Origin: Cornus controversa
Lineage: Eukaryota > Streptophyta > Magnoliopsida > Cornales > Cornaceae
Length of the DNA stretch: 64,000 nucleotides
Assembly: GCA_026545225.1 (NCBI GenBank)
Contig: CM048846.1
Span: forward strand, 90,289,270-90,353,269
Direction of reading: 5' to 3'
The stretch's first letter is position 1, and each line of letters starts with the position of its first letter. A model generated the notes under the pieces. That model ran no database searches. It was not told the DNA's origin and was given only the letters and a program-made list of their open reading frames with translations. The translations under genes and the position numbers were made by a program. Below are positions 12,590-25,555 of this stretch, piece by piece.

Positions 12590-13640
12590 GGCTATGTTTG
12601 GTAATACCTTCAATTTCATTTCTAAAAAATAAAAGTAATATCAAAATTTTGACAATTCTGAGGCATAATTTGAAAGCTTCATGACGAAGTTTTCAATTTC
12701 AGATTTCATTTCTCAGTTGAAGTTTCCATTTCTGATTTTTTTATAAAATACAATAAATAAATTTTTTATAAAAAACAAGAATAAAAAAAATAGAAAATAC
12801 AATAAATAAGAAAATTATAAATAAAAATAAATATATTAATAAAATAATAAAAATAAAATACAATAATATATATATAAGAAGAAAATACAATAAAATAAGA
12901 GCTATATATAAATACAAGTATATATAATATAATAAATACAAAATTATAAGTCAATAAGAATAAATTTTTTTTTATAAAATACAATAAATAAATAAAATAT
13001 AATAATAAAAAAAAAATATATATAATATATATATATATAAAGATATATATAAGAAGAAAATACAATAAAATAAGAGTTATATATAATATAAAAATATAAA
13101 AGGAAATAAAACAAGTATATCTATATCTATATTACATTTGAACTTAGTATCGTAAGATAAAATAGGGCAATCTAACGGTCAAAAGTGGTTAAAAAAATAA
13201 TCATGTAATTCAAAATGTCTTTTGCTATTTACGGTCTAAAATCACTTTATCTAACGGTCACAATTGTGAGGGCGTGATAGTGCCGTAAACACGAATATAC
13301 ACTAGTATAATAATATATAACAATTACCAAACACATGTAAATAGTTAAAATTTATGACAATTACCAAAAACATGCAAATGTTTAAAAATGAATTTTTAAA
13401 CAAAATAAATTAAAATAAAATCCTAACAAATATAATTTTAGAGTAAAGAATATAAATAAAATATGTAATATCACATTTATGTTAGTTAAAATGAGTTGAA
13501 ATCATATTACTCAAACACAATTTTTAATTAAATATACCACTATTTTTCTTTTTTTAAAAAATTAATTTTGAATTACCAAACATATTTTCAAATTTATGTT
13601 TTCAAAATTTTAACAACATATGACATTACTAAACGTATTT
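12590..13640. mobile_element. AT-rich MITE-like block with internal low-complexity DNA
   Basis: Left end 'ggctatgtttggtaatacc' is roughly inverted at the right end ('gacattactaaacgtatttt'); 'gtttggtaa' ends of this type occur in hAT and PIF/Harbinger MITEs. The interior (12740-13130) is almost pure A/T low-complexity sequence with 'aataa' and 'tata' runs. A motif 'tctaacggtcaaaa' recurs at 13171 and 13249. Open frames across the A/T run are composition artefacts. Confidence 0.35.
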
Positions 13641-14326
13641 TGTTTTTAACAGAGAAATGACAGATTTTTAGATTTTATTTTTTAAAAATAAAAAAATAAA
13701 ATCCGACAGCATTCGGAACAACTAGTTTTTGAAGATCCAACAACTAAAAGACTTTTTACAAGTACATTCCTTCTAAAAGTAGAGCCTCTACTTACAACCT
13801 TAATTTCAAAAGGCCAAAATTTTCTTGCTTCTAATTTTATGGTATTGCAACAGATTCTGAAAGAAGAAACATTGATCAATCAAATGCTTAGACTCACTTG
13901 AAACCATAAAATATGTTTTGGCAAAAAACAGGTCAATTCTCCTTCCAAACATTGTTCAACAAATTGCTTGCGTCAGACATATGCAGGAACACAGCAGAGC
14001 TGTTCACACAGTAAACATAAGCTCTCGGCAAGGTGCCAATGCCCATTACAGACTTACAGTTCCAAGGTGAAAATGTGAAGAAAAACCAATAATGGCCAAA
14101 ACATATACTACATGGGAAAAAATATCAACAAGTATCTCAAGACCACACAACAATCTAAGGATGTCGTATCACATTAAACCTAAAACTGAGAAACCCTACC
14201 TATAAGCCCCGGGAACTATTCAAATTATATAAATCGCAGAAGAGTTGGTCTTGAAATAATGCAGCCACAGAGAAATATTGATCAATAAAACGCAGCAGTT
14301 GATGATGCTTTCCATAATAATGGAAG

Positions 14327-17300
14327 TCAAAGTCCATGTTCATCTTCTTCCAGAACGTTCCAAATCATCCTAAAACAGAAGTACAGAAAAAATTAATGAT
14401 AATTGTGGAAAAAGCAATCCCACCCTACTGGTTTCAAAAAGGCAAACAACAATAGGTTCGTAAAGGTAGGAGCCTGTCTACTGTCACAATACCAAAATAA
14501 GGAGATAAAGAGGAGAAATATAAGATAGGCGAGTTTGAAGATCCGTTGCTTCTTTTCCCAATTAAGCATGTTGAAGATCTCGGTTACATCTATCAGGTGC
14601 TCTCTACGCATGTACCTAATCCAGAAAGGGACAACTCAGAATGAGTGGGTTGATTCAGAGCCAATTACAAATATACAGAAAAAGACAGCATATTCATGCA
14701 TCCCAAGCCACTAAAATGTACAATCACTAGGACAATTTGGCTATTAATACATGCATCATGCAAATGTTCATGTTCAAGCAAGATGATGATTAAATGCAAT
14801 CACAACCATTCATGCACAGCCGAATTAGTAAAGCTACCTAGGGCTGCAACTCGGGCAAGCTGAGGTATGCGCAGGCTCAGCCCAAGCTTTAACATATTCT
14901 GCCAAGCCTGATTTTGCAACTCATTCCTGGGTGCCAATCTGAGCTCATAAAACGAGATCAACTTTATGAGCTCAGGCTAGGCTAGGCTTGAAGAATGTTA
15001 GGCTTGGATGGGTTGTAGTGTGTGTGGGCCAGGCTCAGGTTGCTTGAGACCTCAGCTCCAGACCAACCTTCAATCAAGCAGGGCCTATGCCTTCCAGCCG
15101 AGGCCTGACTGTAGCTCAAGAGAGGGCTGCCCAAACCTGACCGAACTTTGGATTGAGCTCGGGTTGGCCTGCCCAGAGTACAGTAAAATTCATAGTGGAG
15201 ACGCTATCAGTGATTCAGTGTAACCTAATTAACCACATATCTAAGTGACCTATTAATCCTATGCCATGGCTATATCCATTGACTATTGTCAGGCATGCTA
15301 AATACCAATTTTCACAGGAATTTAACTGATGCATATAACAAACAGAACAGGAAAAAAAGAAAAAAAAAAAAAAGAATTACAATAATAAGAACAACAACAA
15401 CAACAACAACAACAAAGAAGATACCTATTGATACAATGAGGTTAATCAGTCTATGATTGCTAGCTACGTCCTTCTTAAATCTATTCCATTGTCTAGGTCC
15501 ATATATTAACGAAATGTCTTCACACAAGGAAAATGCCTTTCCCAACTGCTGCCTAAGGTGAAGGCAGTACAACAAGATTGTTTTGAGAAATAAATGTTCA
15601 TAATAAGAGCTCTGTCTCCCTTTTAACCAGGACTTTGAGTCTATACAAACTGCATTTCACTCTAAAGAAATGGGTGCTAATCTCAGCCCGATGTTCCCAA
15701 AATACATAGTTCCAGTTTCCATGCAGAAGGATCAACATGTAAAATTAATCATAGTATAATTGCTCTGGGTTCCATATCTCTTGCTACCTCATCACTTCAA
15801 TACTCGATTACCTAAAGATCAGCTCAAAAAACCTATGGTGCTAATTCATTTCACCAGATGCCAATTTAATTTAACAGATGAACTACCTCTTCATTGCTAA
15901 GTGACAATCAAGCTACCTTAGGCAACAACCCAAACTTTGTAACCAAAGGAGTTAAGCTTCTTTAATGCGCTTCTCCACTAGGTAGGCAACACCACGGCAT
16001 AAGCAAAAAAAGATTCACACACACACAAACATGTGTGGGATCAAAGGTCCCTCTTCCAACAGGCTAAGGTTTAAAAGGAATAGATATTTTATAATTAAAA
16101 AACAAAACCTAAAGCATAAAAGTGACAGAGTATTCAATTAAGAGTTGTGCTGCAAAAGCTGAAATTGTGAGCCTAACCACCTCTCAAATTTAGCTCATTG
16201 GTGAAAGTGGCATTACAAGTGGGGTCCAGCTAGCATTTTAAATGAACAAACTGTTCTACAAGTAATCAGCTAACTCATTCAGACAACTTGTCAGAGTGTT
16301 AGCATTTTTTTTCAATCAAATCTACATAAATCATAAAATCAATGAAAATTGTGTCAAAGGTCATCAAATCTTAGATCTGAAGTTCAATAATTAATCTTAA
16401 TTTTAGCACGGAATTCTTTCAATGACCCTATATGATTCTGATTTATACATATTGGTGGATGTTCAACTTTTCAGTAAATATATAAAAGTTATAGAACCAT
16501 TGATGTGTAGTACATATCTGGTGAACAACAAATAATGAAGAAAATGGAAGGAGGAAAATTTAAAGAACCAACAAAGGTTGGTGCCTCTAAATTCAACTTC
16601 CTTTGTGGCAAATGAAAAACCACTTGAGTTCATTAGAACTCCTAGTGGAGCAAACATATATTTGCAATATAACAAGAATAACTATAGATTACAGGAAACC
16701 TTCTCTAGGGTTTGTAATTATACAACCCATTTCCTAGTGGTTTTCTAAAAGATCACTGACCACCAGAGTCTACAGCAATTATAATATCAGCTTCACTTAT
16801 CTCTCATTTGTGAAAAACTTGACAACTCTTGTGCAATAAATCCGTTTACGGTTTACCTTTGATCCGTGTAGGCGAATAGTTGCCACCATTTGTTTATTGA
16901 TAAACGGTTTTTCAGTGCAAAATGATCTATACAATAAATTTTACGAATAAACATTTACCAGCTGTTTAATTATACTGTGAAAAAAAAAAAACAAAAACAA
17001 AAACAAAAAAATCTTTGGAACCGAAACAATTTTACTTCTCCAACTACTGCACTGTCAATCCGCTATATAGAAGGAATTTTAAAGTGCAAAAAATGGCAAG
17101 ATAAAGGCTAAAAGGTTTATAGGCTGAGATTGTGATAACGATATGATTGCCCTGAATTCAACTGAAGATATAACTTTCGAATAGCCGACTAGAGAAGATA
17201 GATCCATGTCGTTAACCAGAAAAAGTTGGGGTTAGGCCTTCTTGAGTTTGAGCAGAATAAAGACAAAATAATTGTCTAAACACTTACTGTAGATGGAAAA

Positions 17301-20300
17301 TGTCACATATATATTACTTGCTCCTTATTAAATATAATTAATAACGATATGCCAAAATAAAACAACACATACGCATGCGGAGATGCTAAGAACTAATTCC
17401 AAAAGTTACTGAAAAAGAAAATCTACAAGTATAATTCCATTACATGTTATTCAAAAGACCAAATCCAACAGCCACTAACATCTCCAACATGTGGTAGGTT
17501 GGTAATTATTTTTATAAATTTCTATAATTTAGTTTGCTGTTAGACCTTGACTTTTAATTCTAGACCACATAATTTGGTAACTGTAAAAAGAATACAAGGC
17601 AACCATTGAAATAGTCAATAAAATGAACAACTTGACAGAAAAGTTACACAAAGGAGAAAAGGCAATAACTTGGAAGAAAAAAAAAATTTATACAAAACAT
17701 TGACTTGTTATAACTTCTGTTTACATCATAGTTGTCAAAGGGCTTAAGGCTCCCCAAGGCACAATAGTTGCGCCTGGACCAAAGCTAGGCCAGACTCCTT
17801 CAATAAGGCACCCGCCTTTGCATTTGAGGTGCCAAGCGCAAGTCGTGCCTCAAGCGCACCTAATATAAAACACTAGTTTTTTTCCCTACTTGTCAGAATG
17901 TGGTGTATTTTTGTGTTACAGTGAACTCTAACCATATAATACAGTCACTAACTGTGAAAGAAATAAAATGGGTCGATCAATAGATTCAATACAATCAGTC
18001 AATTTAGGGCTTTCTAGAAATAAATACACAGTGGGACGACAGTCTACGATTTGGGCTTTCTGGACATCGAGCTCTTCTCCGACAACTTCTTCTTCTTCGC
18101 TGTTTTTTGTTTTTTTCCTCATTATTGCTCTGTTTTTTTATTCTCTGTTCACCTTTCTTTTTATGGTCTTTCTGTTCTTTTCTCTTTCTTTCTTTTCTTG
18201 TTTTTTATTTTTTATTTTTTATTTTTTTAGGAACTCTTAATTTGTTTATGTTTTGTAGTTTGTTTCTCTAATGCATGAAATAGTTGCTAAAGCATATTAT
18301 CACAAAAAACACTGGAAAACTGAAATTGGGAAATTATGTATTCTTATTTTGTGGTTTGATGTTCTCATGCTTTTGGCTAAACAACAGTTTGAGGCTGTTG
18401 AGCAACAGTTGCTGCTAGCTTTGTATTATTGGCTACAATTTTTTTTTTTCAACTTGCGTTTCGCCTCAAGCTCCAGGAGGCCTTAACGCCTTTGTGCGCC
18501 TTGAGCCTTTAACAACTATGGTTTACATAATAATTCGATATTTTGATCAACAGTCATTTAAGTTATCAAATGTCGACAATAGTTTAAGCCACGCGGCTGG
18601 CTCTTCCATGACTGGACCCAAGAAAATGTGCCAAAGACCATGTTGGCTACAGTAAAGGATTAAGCCTCACTATGATAGCTCCTTGTCTTCTTTCCTCTTC
18701 CTACTTTATCAAAACCTTTATGATTTAAAGTACAAACCAGATTAACTGTGCAGTGTGGAACTGTACATTCAGTGTTGTGTAACAAACAAAAGACAGTAGG
18801 AAGGTAGGGCTGGTAGCATTTAAGTCTGAGGCAGTGGCAGCCACCAGCAGCAGCAATTACAACTACTTAGGGTGTAAAGATAATAAGAAAATGCATTGAA
18901 TTGGCGCCAGAAATACAGCAGCTCTTGAATATAATGAGACATTTAATAGTGAAAAATATCATCAAATATGGTTTAAGAGCATCACAGCAGAAGAATTTGG
19001 GTCACGAGACAAAGATCTAACCCCTTCATGTGAAAAATCACAGTATAGCATCTCCAAGTTGCTCACGGAAAATAATTAACCACCCTCTAAAATCACTCCC
19101 ACCAGTCACTTAGTACTAAAGATCCACAAAATTGTATATGAATTTCATTTACACCTGTAATCTATGATAAAAAAAAAAGGGAGCCTAAATTGAACTGAGA
19201 AAATAAAACGAGTTTCAAAGAAAGGAGTTGTTATTACCTTTTCAATCATCCAGTCAGGGGCGGTCGGTACGATTTCAAAAACCTAAAAGACTTATCAAAA
19301 TAGTATTTCAAAAACCTCACTTAAAATGTTGGAAACCCAAGGAAAGGTACCAAAACGAAAAATGAAATTTACTAGAAGAGAAAAAAAATAATGTTTAAAT
19401 TGTTTTTTTTGACTAAAGCCCCTAATACATACAATTGACTAAAGCCCCTAATACAGAATTACATATGATGTATGAGATGTACATTTCAGGCATGATCCAG
19501 ATTTCAAGTAATAGCTATGCCATGAAACCATAATCACTTTGCAGCAAAATTCTTAAAATGACATTTCCGAACATTTCCCTTGAACCTTGATCCCTAGCAA
19601 AGCATTAAGACCAAGAAGCATCCAAGAACTTCAAAAGGTAGGAACAGCATATAATTCTTTCAAGCAACTTATGGTTCATAAAAGATAAAGGCAAAGTGAT
19701 GAATGCACAAAAGAAGGAAACTCCAACCAACGCTGAAGTGGAACATGAGAACTAAGATGTGTGCTGGAAACCACATAAAACAAGACAAAGAAGTAATGAA
19801 AAAACCATGCATGTGCTACATTTATTCCTAATTATTTGACCAATTTGTAAGAGAAATCACATTAAGCAGATACCCCAAGGGGTTGGCTCAAGCGGATAAA
19901 GAACTAGGCCCTAAGCAAGCATTGGGTCTAAGAATCAAGTCCTCTTGAGTGCAAACAATTCTTTGGGGGTGAGTGTGTGTGTACCAACTAGGAAAAAAAA
20001 AATCACATTAAGCATATATGCAGCAAAAGTTGCGCACGTGTGTGTTACATATACTAATTTTTTTAATAGTAATACAAATGCAAGAAGAATTAGAATACAT
20101 GCTAAAATCTCTCTCTATCCCTCTACAAACACAAAAATACATATAGGTATCCATGTAAAAATGTGAGTATTTGAGCTTAACAATTAAAATTAGATATAAC
20201 CTATTATTATTGTTGTCATCGTCATTGTTGGTTTTAGTTTTGAAGGAAGGACAGAGATAAAAACTTACAATCTCACGTTGTAGTACATGTATGGAACATT

Positions 20301-23300
20301 CAACAGTGACATAACCCAATGCCCGGTTACAAGATAGAGGAAGCATAAGACTCCTTGCGTGATAAACTCTGGAAAAATCAATTTGTTTATCCGAGATGCA
20401 GAATCATAAGGATTGATATAATCAAACTCTAGATCCGCCAAGCACATGAGCTGCAAAAACAAAATCGTCTGTCATATTCCATATGCTTTCATACCATAAG
20501 TAGTACCAATTTGAAGAAAAGTATAACACGCCACTGCTTACTCAGATTTTCTTTTTCTTTGTTTTTTTTTATAAAAAAACTAAACTTTCTAACTTAAAGC
20601 ATTTGATTATCTCATCTACAGTGACAGCTATAACTTCTCATAAGCACAAAAATGAACAAGGCATTCTCTTCAATCTACGTCATACTAGCCCATCGTTCAA
20701 GATTAATTCTTTATGCCAATGAACACATTTAACCTGACACTTAAATAGGTTCTCCTCAACAAGGGCATTTTATATTCACAAAGAAAGCTAAGTGGCACTA
20801 GCACAAACACACTACGACGCAAATATGCTCACACATCAAACCCAAAAAGGGGCAGGATATGGGCGTGGAAATATATAAATATAAAAGTTTATTTGTATAG
20901 TTTATTATATATGCAAATATAAAACTTTGATTAATTTTCTAATTTTTGTGCTAAGATAGCATCTATGGAAGATAAAACTATACAAATATTAAAGATTTCA
21001 ATTTTATATATATAAAAAACTCCTGTATTATATTTGTCATTCCAATGCTATTACTATCCTGTGGTAACAATGACCATGCGTATGATTTAAATTTTTCTTG
21101 AAGAAAGCAAGTTTGGAAACCTTTTGGAATGTGTTCGTCTTGTTTTAAAGACTGTCGGACACGAGTCCTTTTAAGACATGTTTGTTACATAAAGCTTATG
21201 TTTGGGAATATTGTATGGGAAATCCTAAAATAATGAAACTTATTTTTTTATCATGGACACATTCATGAATAATAAAAATGACTAAGAGCGTCCGCGAACA
21301 GTGTACCACACACAAAAAAAAAAAATCAAAACATCTTCCAAGAAGTTTTGGTGCTTATAGAAGGAAAAAAAGGAGAAAATATAACCTAACAAAAAAATAT
21401 ATACACACACACACACACATATCTAACCTTAATTTTCTTCAATAACTTGTCTCCAGCAATTTAGAGGTACATAAGCTTCATGGAATTTCTAACATGAACC
21501 TACTAGGGTTTGTCATTATGATCAACATCACCATAGGTAATGCATCATCGAGATCATAATTCCTTATCGACGGGTACTTGGATCTATAAGTGAATAGTTT
21601 CAGAAATATATATATTTATTTATAATTTCTTTCTTATTAAGAAGGTGGATAAGTGATTTGTAGTGTCATATGTATTACACTCTGCTTGTGAAGCAAAAGA
21701 GCTATGACAGCAGCGCAACTAATGCAAAAGCATAAATGGTCAATACAACATACAACCCCCAAAAAACTACAGGAGACGTGTGCATTTCTATGAAAGAATT
21801 TGAAGTCAATGACTTAAATATGTTAATATGTTTCTATCAAGAATGAGAGTTGTGTGTTGGCAATTTCCTATTCAAAAATTGTGTTGTAATGTGTGTCAAA
21901 GTCATGAGTCGTGTGTTTCCAACCACAAAAGATGATGAAAATAGAGCTCAATGAAGAACATGCTGCAAATTTCTCAAGACTCAGTCACATATATAGGTTA
22001 AAGTAAGTTGAGATCATAAAGACCAACTCTGACCTAGGTATGATATTGGCTCCAAAAATTGTTTTAATCATGTTTATCAAAATTGGGATTTTTGATAAAA
22101 TGATTTTCAAAACAAGGACTTTTACAAAACAGTAAACAGATCGATGGTCGATTGATCAAAATTTTGGCAGAAAAATGTTTGACTTTGATTGATGGGCAAG
22201 TCGATCAATTTTTTTCAAAATCTTTTTATTGAAATCCAATGTGCTTCGATTGACTGGTCAACTGAAGGAGCAACTTGGCAGTAGGTGTCTATCAATGCCT
22301 CCATCAATCGAGCCCTGAGGAGGTTTATTTTTGGAAACTCTCTCAAACAGATTTCTACACTGATTCAACTTAACAAAAAGTATGGGCTACCTATAATGGC
22401 TATAAATAAACCATGAAAATATATATATAATGGCCTTAAATATGGGGTTTTAGTCAATCTAAGGTATGATTTTAAGCCTCTAACCATCTAGAGAGAAAAA
22501 CTGTATGTGAGAGAGAAATTTCCAATCACTCAATCTAGGGTTTCCATAGACACCATCATATGTGATTAAGTATTCATCGCACATACATGTGAGTGTATAC
22601 ATATATATATATATAAAGTTAAGGTTTTAAATCTAGGACAATTGGAACTTAATCTTGGCAAATTTCGTAACAAAAGGCTGAAGTCTGTATTTATATTTTT
22701 AACTCTTGATTAGATTTTCAAAAGTTAGTTTAGTTAGTTAATCAATCGAGCCCTGAGGAGGTTTATTTTTGGAAACTCTCTCAAACAGATTTCTACACTG
22801 ATTCAACTTAACAAAAAGTATGGGCTACCTATAATGGCTATAAATAAACCATGAAAATATATATATAATGGCCTTAAATATGGGGTTTTAGTCAATCTAA
22901 GGTATGATTTTAAGCCTCTAACCATCTAGAGAGAAAAACTGTATGTGAGAGAGAAATTTCCAATCACTCAATCTAGGGTTTCCATAGACACCATCATATG
23001 TGATTAAGTATTCATCGCACATACATGTGAGTGTATACATATATATATATATAAAGTTAAGGTTTTAAATCTAGGACAATTGGAACTTAATCTTGGCAAA
23101 TTTCGTAACAAAAGGCTGAAGTCTGTATTTATATTTTTAACTCTTGATTAGATTTTCAAAAGTCAGTTTAGTTAGTTAATTAGCATTGGTAGTGTGGTAC
23201 CTATGTCTAAGGGCAAAAAGACAAAATCACCTTTTGAATAACTAACTCACCAATTAGAGTTCATAATCATGCATTCTTATTATGATTCATTTTAAAACAG

Positions 23301-25116
23301 AATGTATTCACGTTTAGATTCATGAAAAAGATGTTTTGAATGCATGAAATTTCTTTTAGATCGAATATATATGAACAGTAAATTTTTACAAATATAGTAA
23401 GCCTCGATTGATGTGTAGGTCGATCGAAATCTCCAAGAAAAGTAGAATCAAAATCAGAATGCTTCGATTGAAGGCTCGATCGATTAAAGTAGTGCCAGTG
23501 GGGGTTTGATCGAAGCAGCACTAGTGGGATTAGAATAACCTTGGCACGAACATTTTTGAAAATTTTCTTAAATCAGAATTCTAAAAGATTTTGCATTCAT
23601 TTTGTTATTACAACTAAGCAACCCTAATTCCTTTGGACTCAGAGTCCTATATAAACACATCTAGGCACTCACAACACACACATGTAGATATAAGATCTCT
23701 CAACACATTATTAAGAGAATAAATACATATCTTGAGAAATTTTTCTATAGAGAGCATCTAGGCACGTAGAGTGCATATTTTCTTTTCATCATCTAGCATA
23801 TTGTATTAAATAGCGAGTTATTATTCAAACTGTTGATCATCAACTTGTGGAGAATCATCATCAATACCGAGATTACACAACAAGCATACTTGGAGATTGG
23901 ACGTTACTAGTGTTGGAAATCAGAAGTCCATGGAGAAGTGGATCACATAAGGAGCACAACTATTGACATATCAACAACTAAGAAGATTGGGAGAATCGCA
24001 CAAGTTTGAGTTAAGAGGGACTAGGTGATTCTAGGAGAGAATCTGGTAACCTAGTAGAAAACTTCTTTCTCGCTTAGTGGATTTTGACCTGGTGGACTAG
24101 GTCCCATAGTTTTCCCCTGTTGGGGTTTTCCGGTGTGCATTGTGTGATCGCCTGGTTATTTATTTTTGTTTCTCTGTATTTAAATTACAGATATAGCTGT
24201 GTTACAAAAATATAATTGCTTGAGTTTAAAAATCAGTTACTGGTTAAAATCGGACAAGATCTATTCACTCCTCTAAATCTATTTAGGGCATAGCACACTC
24301 TAAACATATCAGAGGCTTGGATAATGGTTCTATTGTTTTTCATCAAAGTCTAATAAAGGGCAAATGAGAATATGATTTGAGTATATAAATAAATAACAAT
24401 AACACCAGCAAACAATCGAGGAAAAATAATTGTATTCGTGTAAAATTCCGTAATACAGGGGAACAATTCCACTCTAACACTCCAACGTATCAGAGGCTTG
24501 GATAATGGTTCTATTGTTTTTCATCAAAGTCTAATAAAGGGAAAATGAGAATATGATTTGAGTATATAAATAAATAACCATAACACCAGCAAACAATCGA
24601 GGTAAAATAATTGTATTCTTGTAAAATTCCGTAATACAGGGGAACAATTCCAAAAATTCTTAGATTGATGAAAGCAGCTTAAGCAGGAAGAGGAAAATGA
24701 ATGTATATATGAAAGTTAATACTGTATTATACAGTTGTCAAACTCTCTGCACATTATCATCATTTCACCATTACGTATAGTTCTAACTTCTTCAAAACAC
24801 AGATGTATTCAACCACAATATTGTCATAAGCAAAAGCTGCAAAACCCTAATTTTACAATTCTCAACTTGCAAGTCATGAACACGAGTCCATTGATAAAGT
24901 GTAACTAAAAGAGAAATAATTTACACAGTTACACTATAAATAGTAAATCCTGCATTCTACTCAATGAGTTCAACTGAGTATAAAAATATAAGCATAGATA
25001 TATATATATAGATATATATATATATAGGGTTTTAGGAAATTGACCTGGTAAACAACAAGCGCTAGAAGAGCTATAATGACGAAGAAGAACAACACCCATG
25101 CTAATAGATCACCCAT
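14327..25116 (-). CDS. CNIH: Cornichon family protein (CNIH), ER cargo receptor, 4 exons
   Basis: Exons (minus): 25116-25045, 20450-20269, 14615-14493, 14369-14327; 420 nt, 139 aa, all junctions GT-AG and in phase. The protein begins MGDLLAWVLFFF and continues with CLADLEFDYINPYDSASRIN, PEFITQGVLCFLYLVTGHW, YMYYN, HLIDVTEIFN, WEKKQRIFKLAYLIF and an acidic tail (EEDEHGL). All are hallmarks of eukaryotic cornichons, and the length is normal. Three hydrophobic segments (about residues 5-24, 52-80, 110-128) fit the known membrane topology. Cornichons act as COPII cargo receptors that help membrane proteins leave the ER; plant members have been linked to trafficking of ion transporters and glutamate-receptor-like channels, and acidic C-termini matter in some. 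Introns 1 and 2 are 4.6 and 5.7 kb and contain several insertions. A CT-rich stretch (25117-25138) precedes the start codon. Confidence 0.95.
14848..15182. mobile_element. Degenerate GC-rich (hAT-like?) insertion in cornichon intron 2
   Basis: Starts 'tagggctgcaactcgggc' and contains many 'caggctcag', 'gagctcggg' and 'gggccaggc' motifs up to about 15182. Such 'tagggctgcaa...ctcgggc' ends are typical of hAT-type MITEs, but the right end is too diverged to align and no 8-bp duplication was found. The 71-codon open frame here follows from base composition only. Confidence 0.35.
15345..15425. repeat. Oligo(A) and (CAA)n low-complexity tract
   Basis: An A-run with a few G interruptions followed by about eight CAA repeats, in cornichon intron 2. 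Such tails often mark the 3' end of a decayed retroposon, but no body is recognisable beside it. Confidence 0.6.
17727..18520. mobile_element. hAT-type non-autonomous element, perfect 8-bp target duplication
   Basis: A 794-bp element in cornichon intron 2. Left end 'catagttgtcaaaggg' and right end 'cctttaacaactatg' are inverted copies (one gap). The subterminal zones carry inverted 'cgcctcaag', 'gccttaag' and 'gcgcaag' motifs. It is flanked by perfect copies of gtttacat (17719-17726 and 18521-18528), the 8-bp duplication of hAT transposition. No transposase; open frames inside are short and unrelated to known domains. Confidence 0.88.
19869..19999 (+). mobile_element. tRNA-derived SINE with perfect 15-bp target duplication
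   Basis: About 131 bp. An A box (tggctcaagcgg) lies near 19883 and a decayed B box (aatcaagtcc) near 19934, followed by a G/T-rich tail region and an A-run. The exact 15-bp repeat aaatcacattaagca flanks it (19854-19868 and 20000-20014), as expected of LINE-driven insertion. It sits in cornichon intron 2, antisense to the gene, about 255 bp from the exon 2 donor. Confidence 0.88.
21300..22130. other. Cornichon intron 1 sequence without recognised features
   Basis: AT-rich intron sequence with a (CA)n microsatellite at about 21402-21418 and several TA tracts. No element, RNA or exon seen. Intron 1 as a whole runs from 20451 to 25044. Confidence 0.5.
22130..24306. mobile_element. LTR-retrotransposon-like fossil region in cornichon intron 1
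   Basis: Repeated 'tcgattga' and 'tcgatcga' motifs (22140-22330 and 23403-23515), a promoter-like 'ctatataaa' (23647) and a stretch with LTR-like wording around 24110-24145 ('cccctgttggggttttccgg') and 'ctattcactcctctaaat' (24262) resemble the LTR and leader region of plant Ty1/copia-type elements. No protein-coding part is recognisable and no paired LTR was found in the window. It looks old and incomplete; the family is uncertain. Confidence 0.4.
22303..23178. repeat. 438-bp tandem duplication, nearly identical copies
   Basis: 22303-22740 and 22741-23178 are head-to-tail copies. Reading them side by side I find one difference (gttag versus gtcag near the end). The near identity implies a recent event, or an assembly duplication. 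It includes TA tracts and 'tcaatcgagccc' at each start, so slippage or unequal exchange at short repeats is plausible. It lies wholly in cornichon intron 1. Confidence 0.92.
24307..24651. repeat. 164-bp tandem duplication, period 181 bp
   Basis: Copies at about 24307-24470 and 24488-24651, starting 'tatcagaggcttggataat' and ending 'gaacaattcc', with a 17-bp non-matching spacer. About four differences, so somewhat older than the 438-bp duplication just upstream. Confidence 0.88.
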
Positions 25117-25449
25117 CCCCTCTCTCTCCTCTTCTCTCGATTCCTTTCAATTCGTCAAAACTGTAAGAACCAAAAAATAGTACCAAATAAATAAATACTA
25201 CTGTAACAAATAACAGAAGCGCAGGATAGCCGCCGAATAAGAATGGAGAACTTCGAATCAGCAGAACAGAGAAGATTGCTAATGGAAGCGGTTGGTGCGT
25301 AATGCGCACGATTTTACTCTCTGTTTTACTACTGATTACAAGCAAAGGATCGGAAAAGTAAAGGAAGGGACTGTCGGACTTCAAATAAAGAATCGTGGCG
25401 TGCTGGACGAGATATTATTAGATGATCCCACACCATAAAACGCATCGTC

Positions 25450-25450
<1 letters not shown>

Positions 25451-25493
<43 letters not shown>

Positions 25494-25494
25494 C

Positions 25495-25530
<36 letters not shown>
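25451..25530 (+). tRNA. tRNA-Leu (anticodon UAG)
   Basis: An 80-nt type II (long variable arm) tRNA. The acceptor stem pairs 25451-25457 with 25523-25529 (one T-G pair) and A25530 is the discriminator. The anticodon loop tttaggc gives anticodon TAG. Internal promoters are present: A box tggccgagtgg and B box ggttcaaatcc. No intron. A T-run (25533-25537) directly after it is a proper Pol III terminator. It lies ~335 bp upstream of the cornichon start codon, in the opposite direction. Confidence 0.96.
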
Positions 25531-25531
<1 letters not shown>

Positions 25532-25532
25532 T

Positions 25533-25537
25533 GTTTT
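25533..25537 (+). terminator. Pol III T-run terminator of tRNA-Leu
   Basis: Five consecutive T residues begin 3 nt after the tRNA discriminator base, the usual Pol III stop signal. Confidence 0.75.
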
Positions 25538-25555
25538 TCTCTAACCCTTGGCCAA

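Noticed and set aside
12741-13065. Open frames giving Ile/Tyr/Phe-rich 'membrane protein' translations
   Set aside because: They are translations of an almost pure A/T low-complexity tract, not genes.
17968-18486. Open frames inside the hAT element in cornichon intron 2
   Set aside because: One is a Phe/Leu run from a T-rich tract; neither has transposase motifs.
23267-23521. Minus-strand open frame in the retroelement-like part of cornichon intron 1
   Set aside because: No match to gag, protease, integrase or reverse transcriptase wording; treated as chance.
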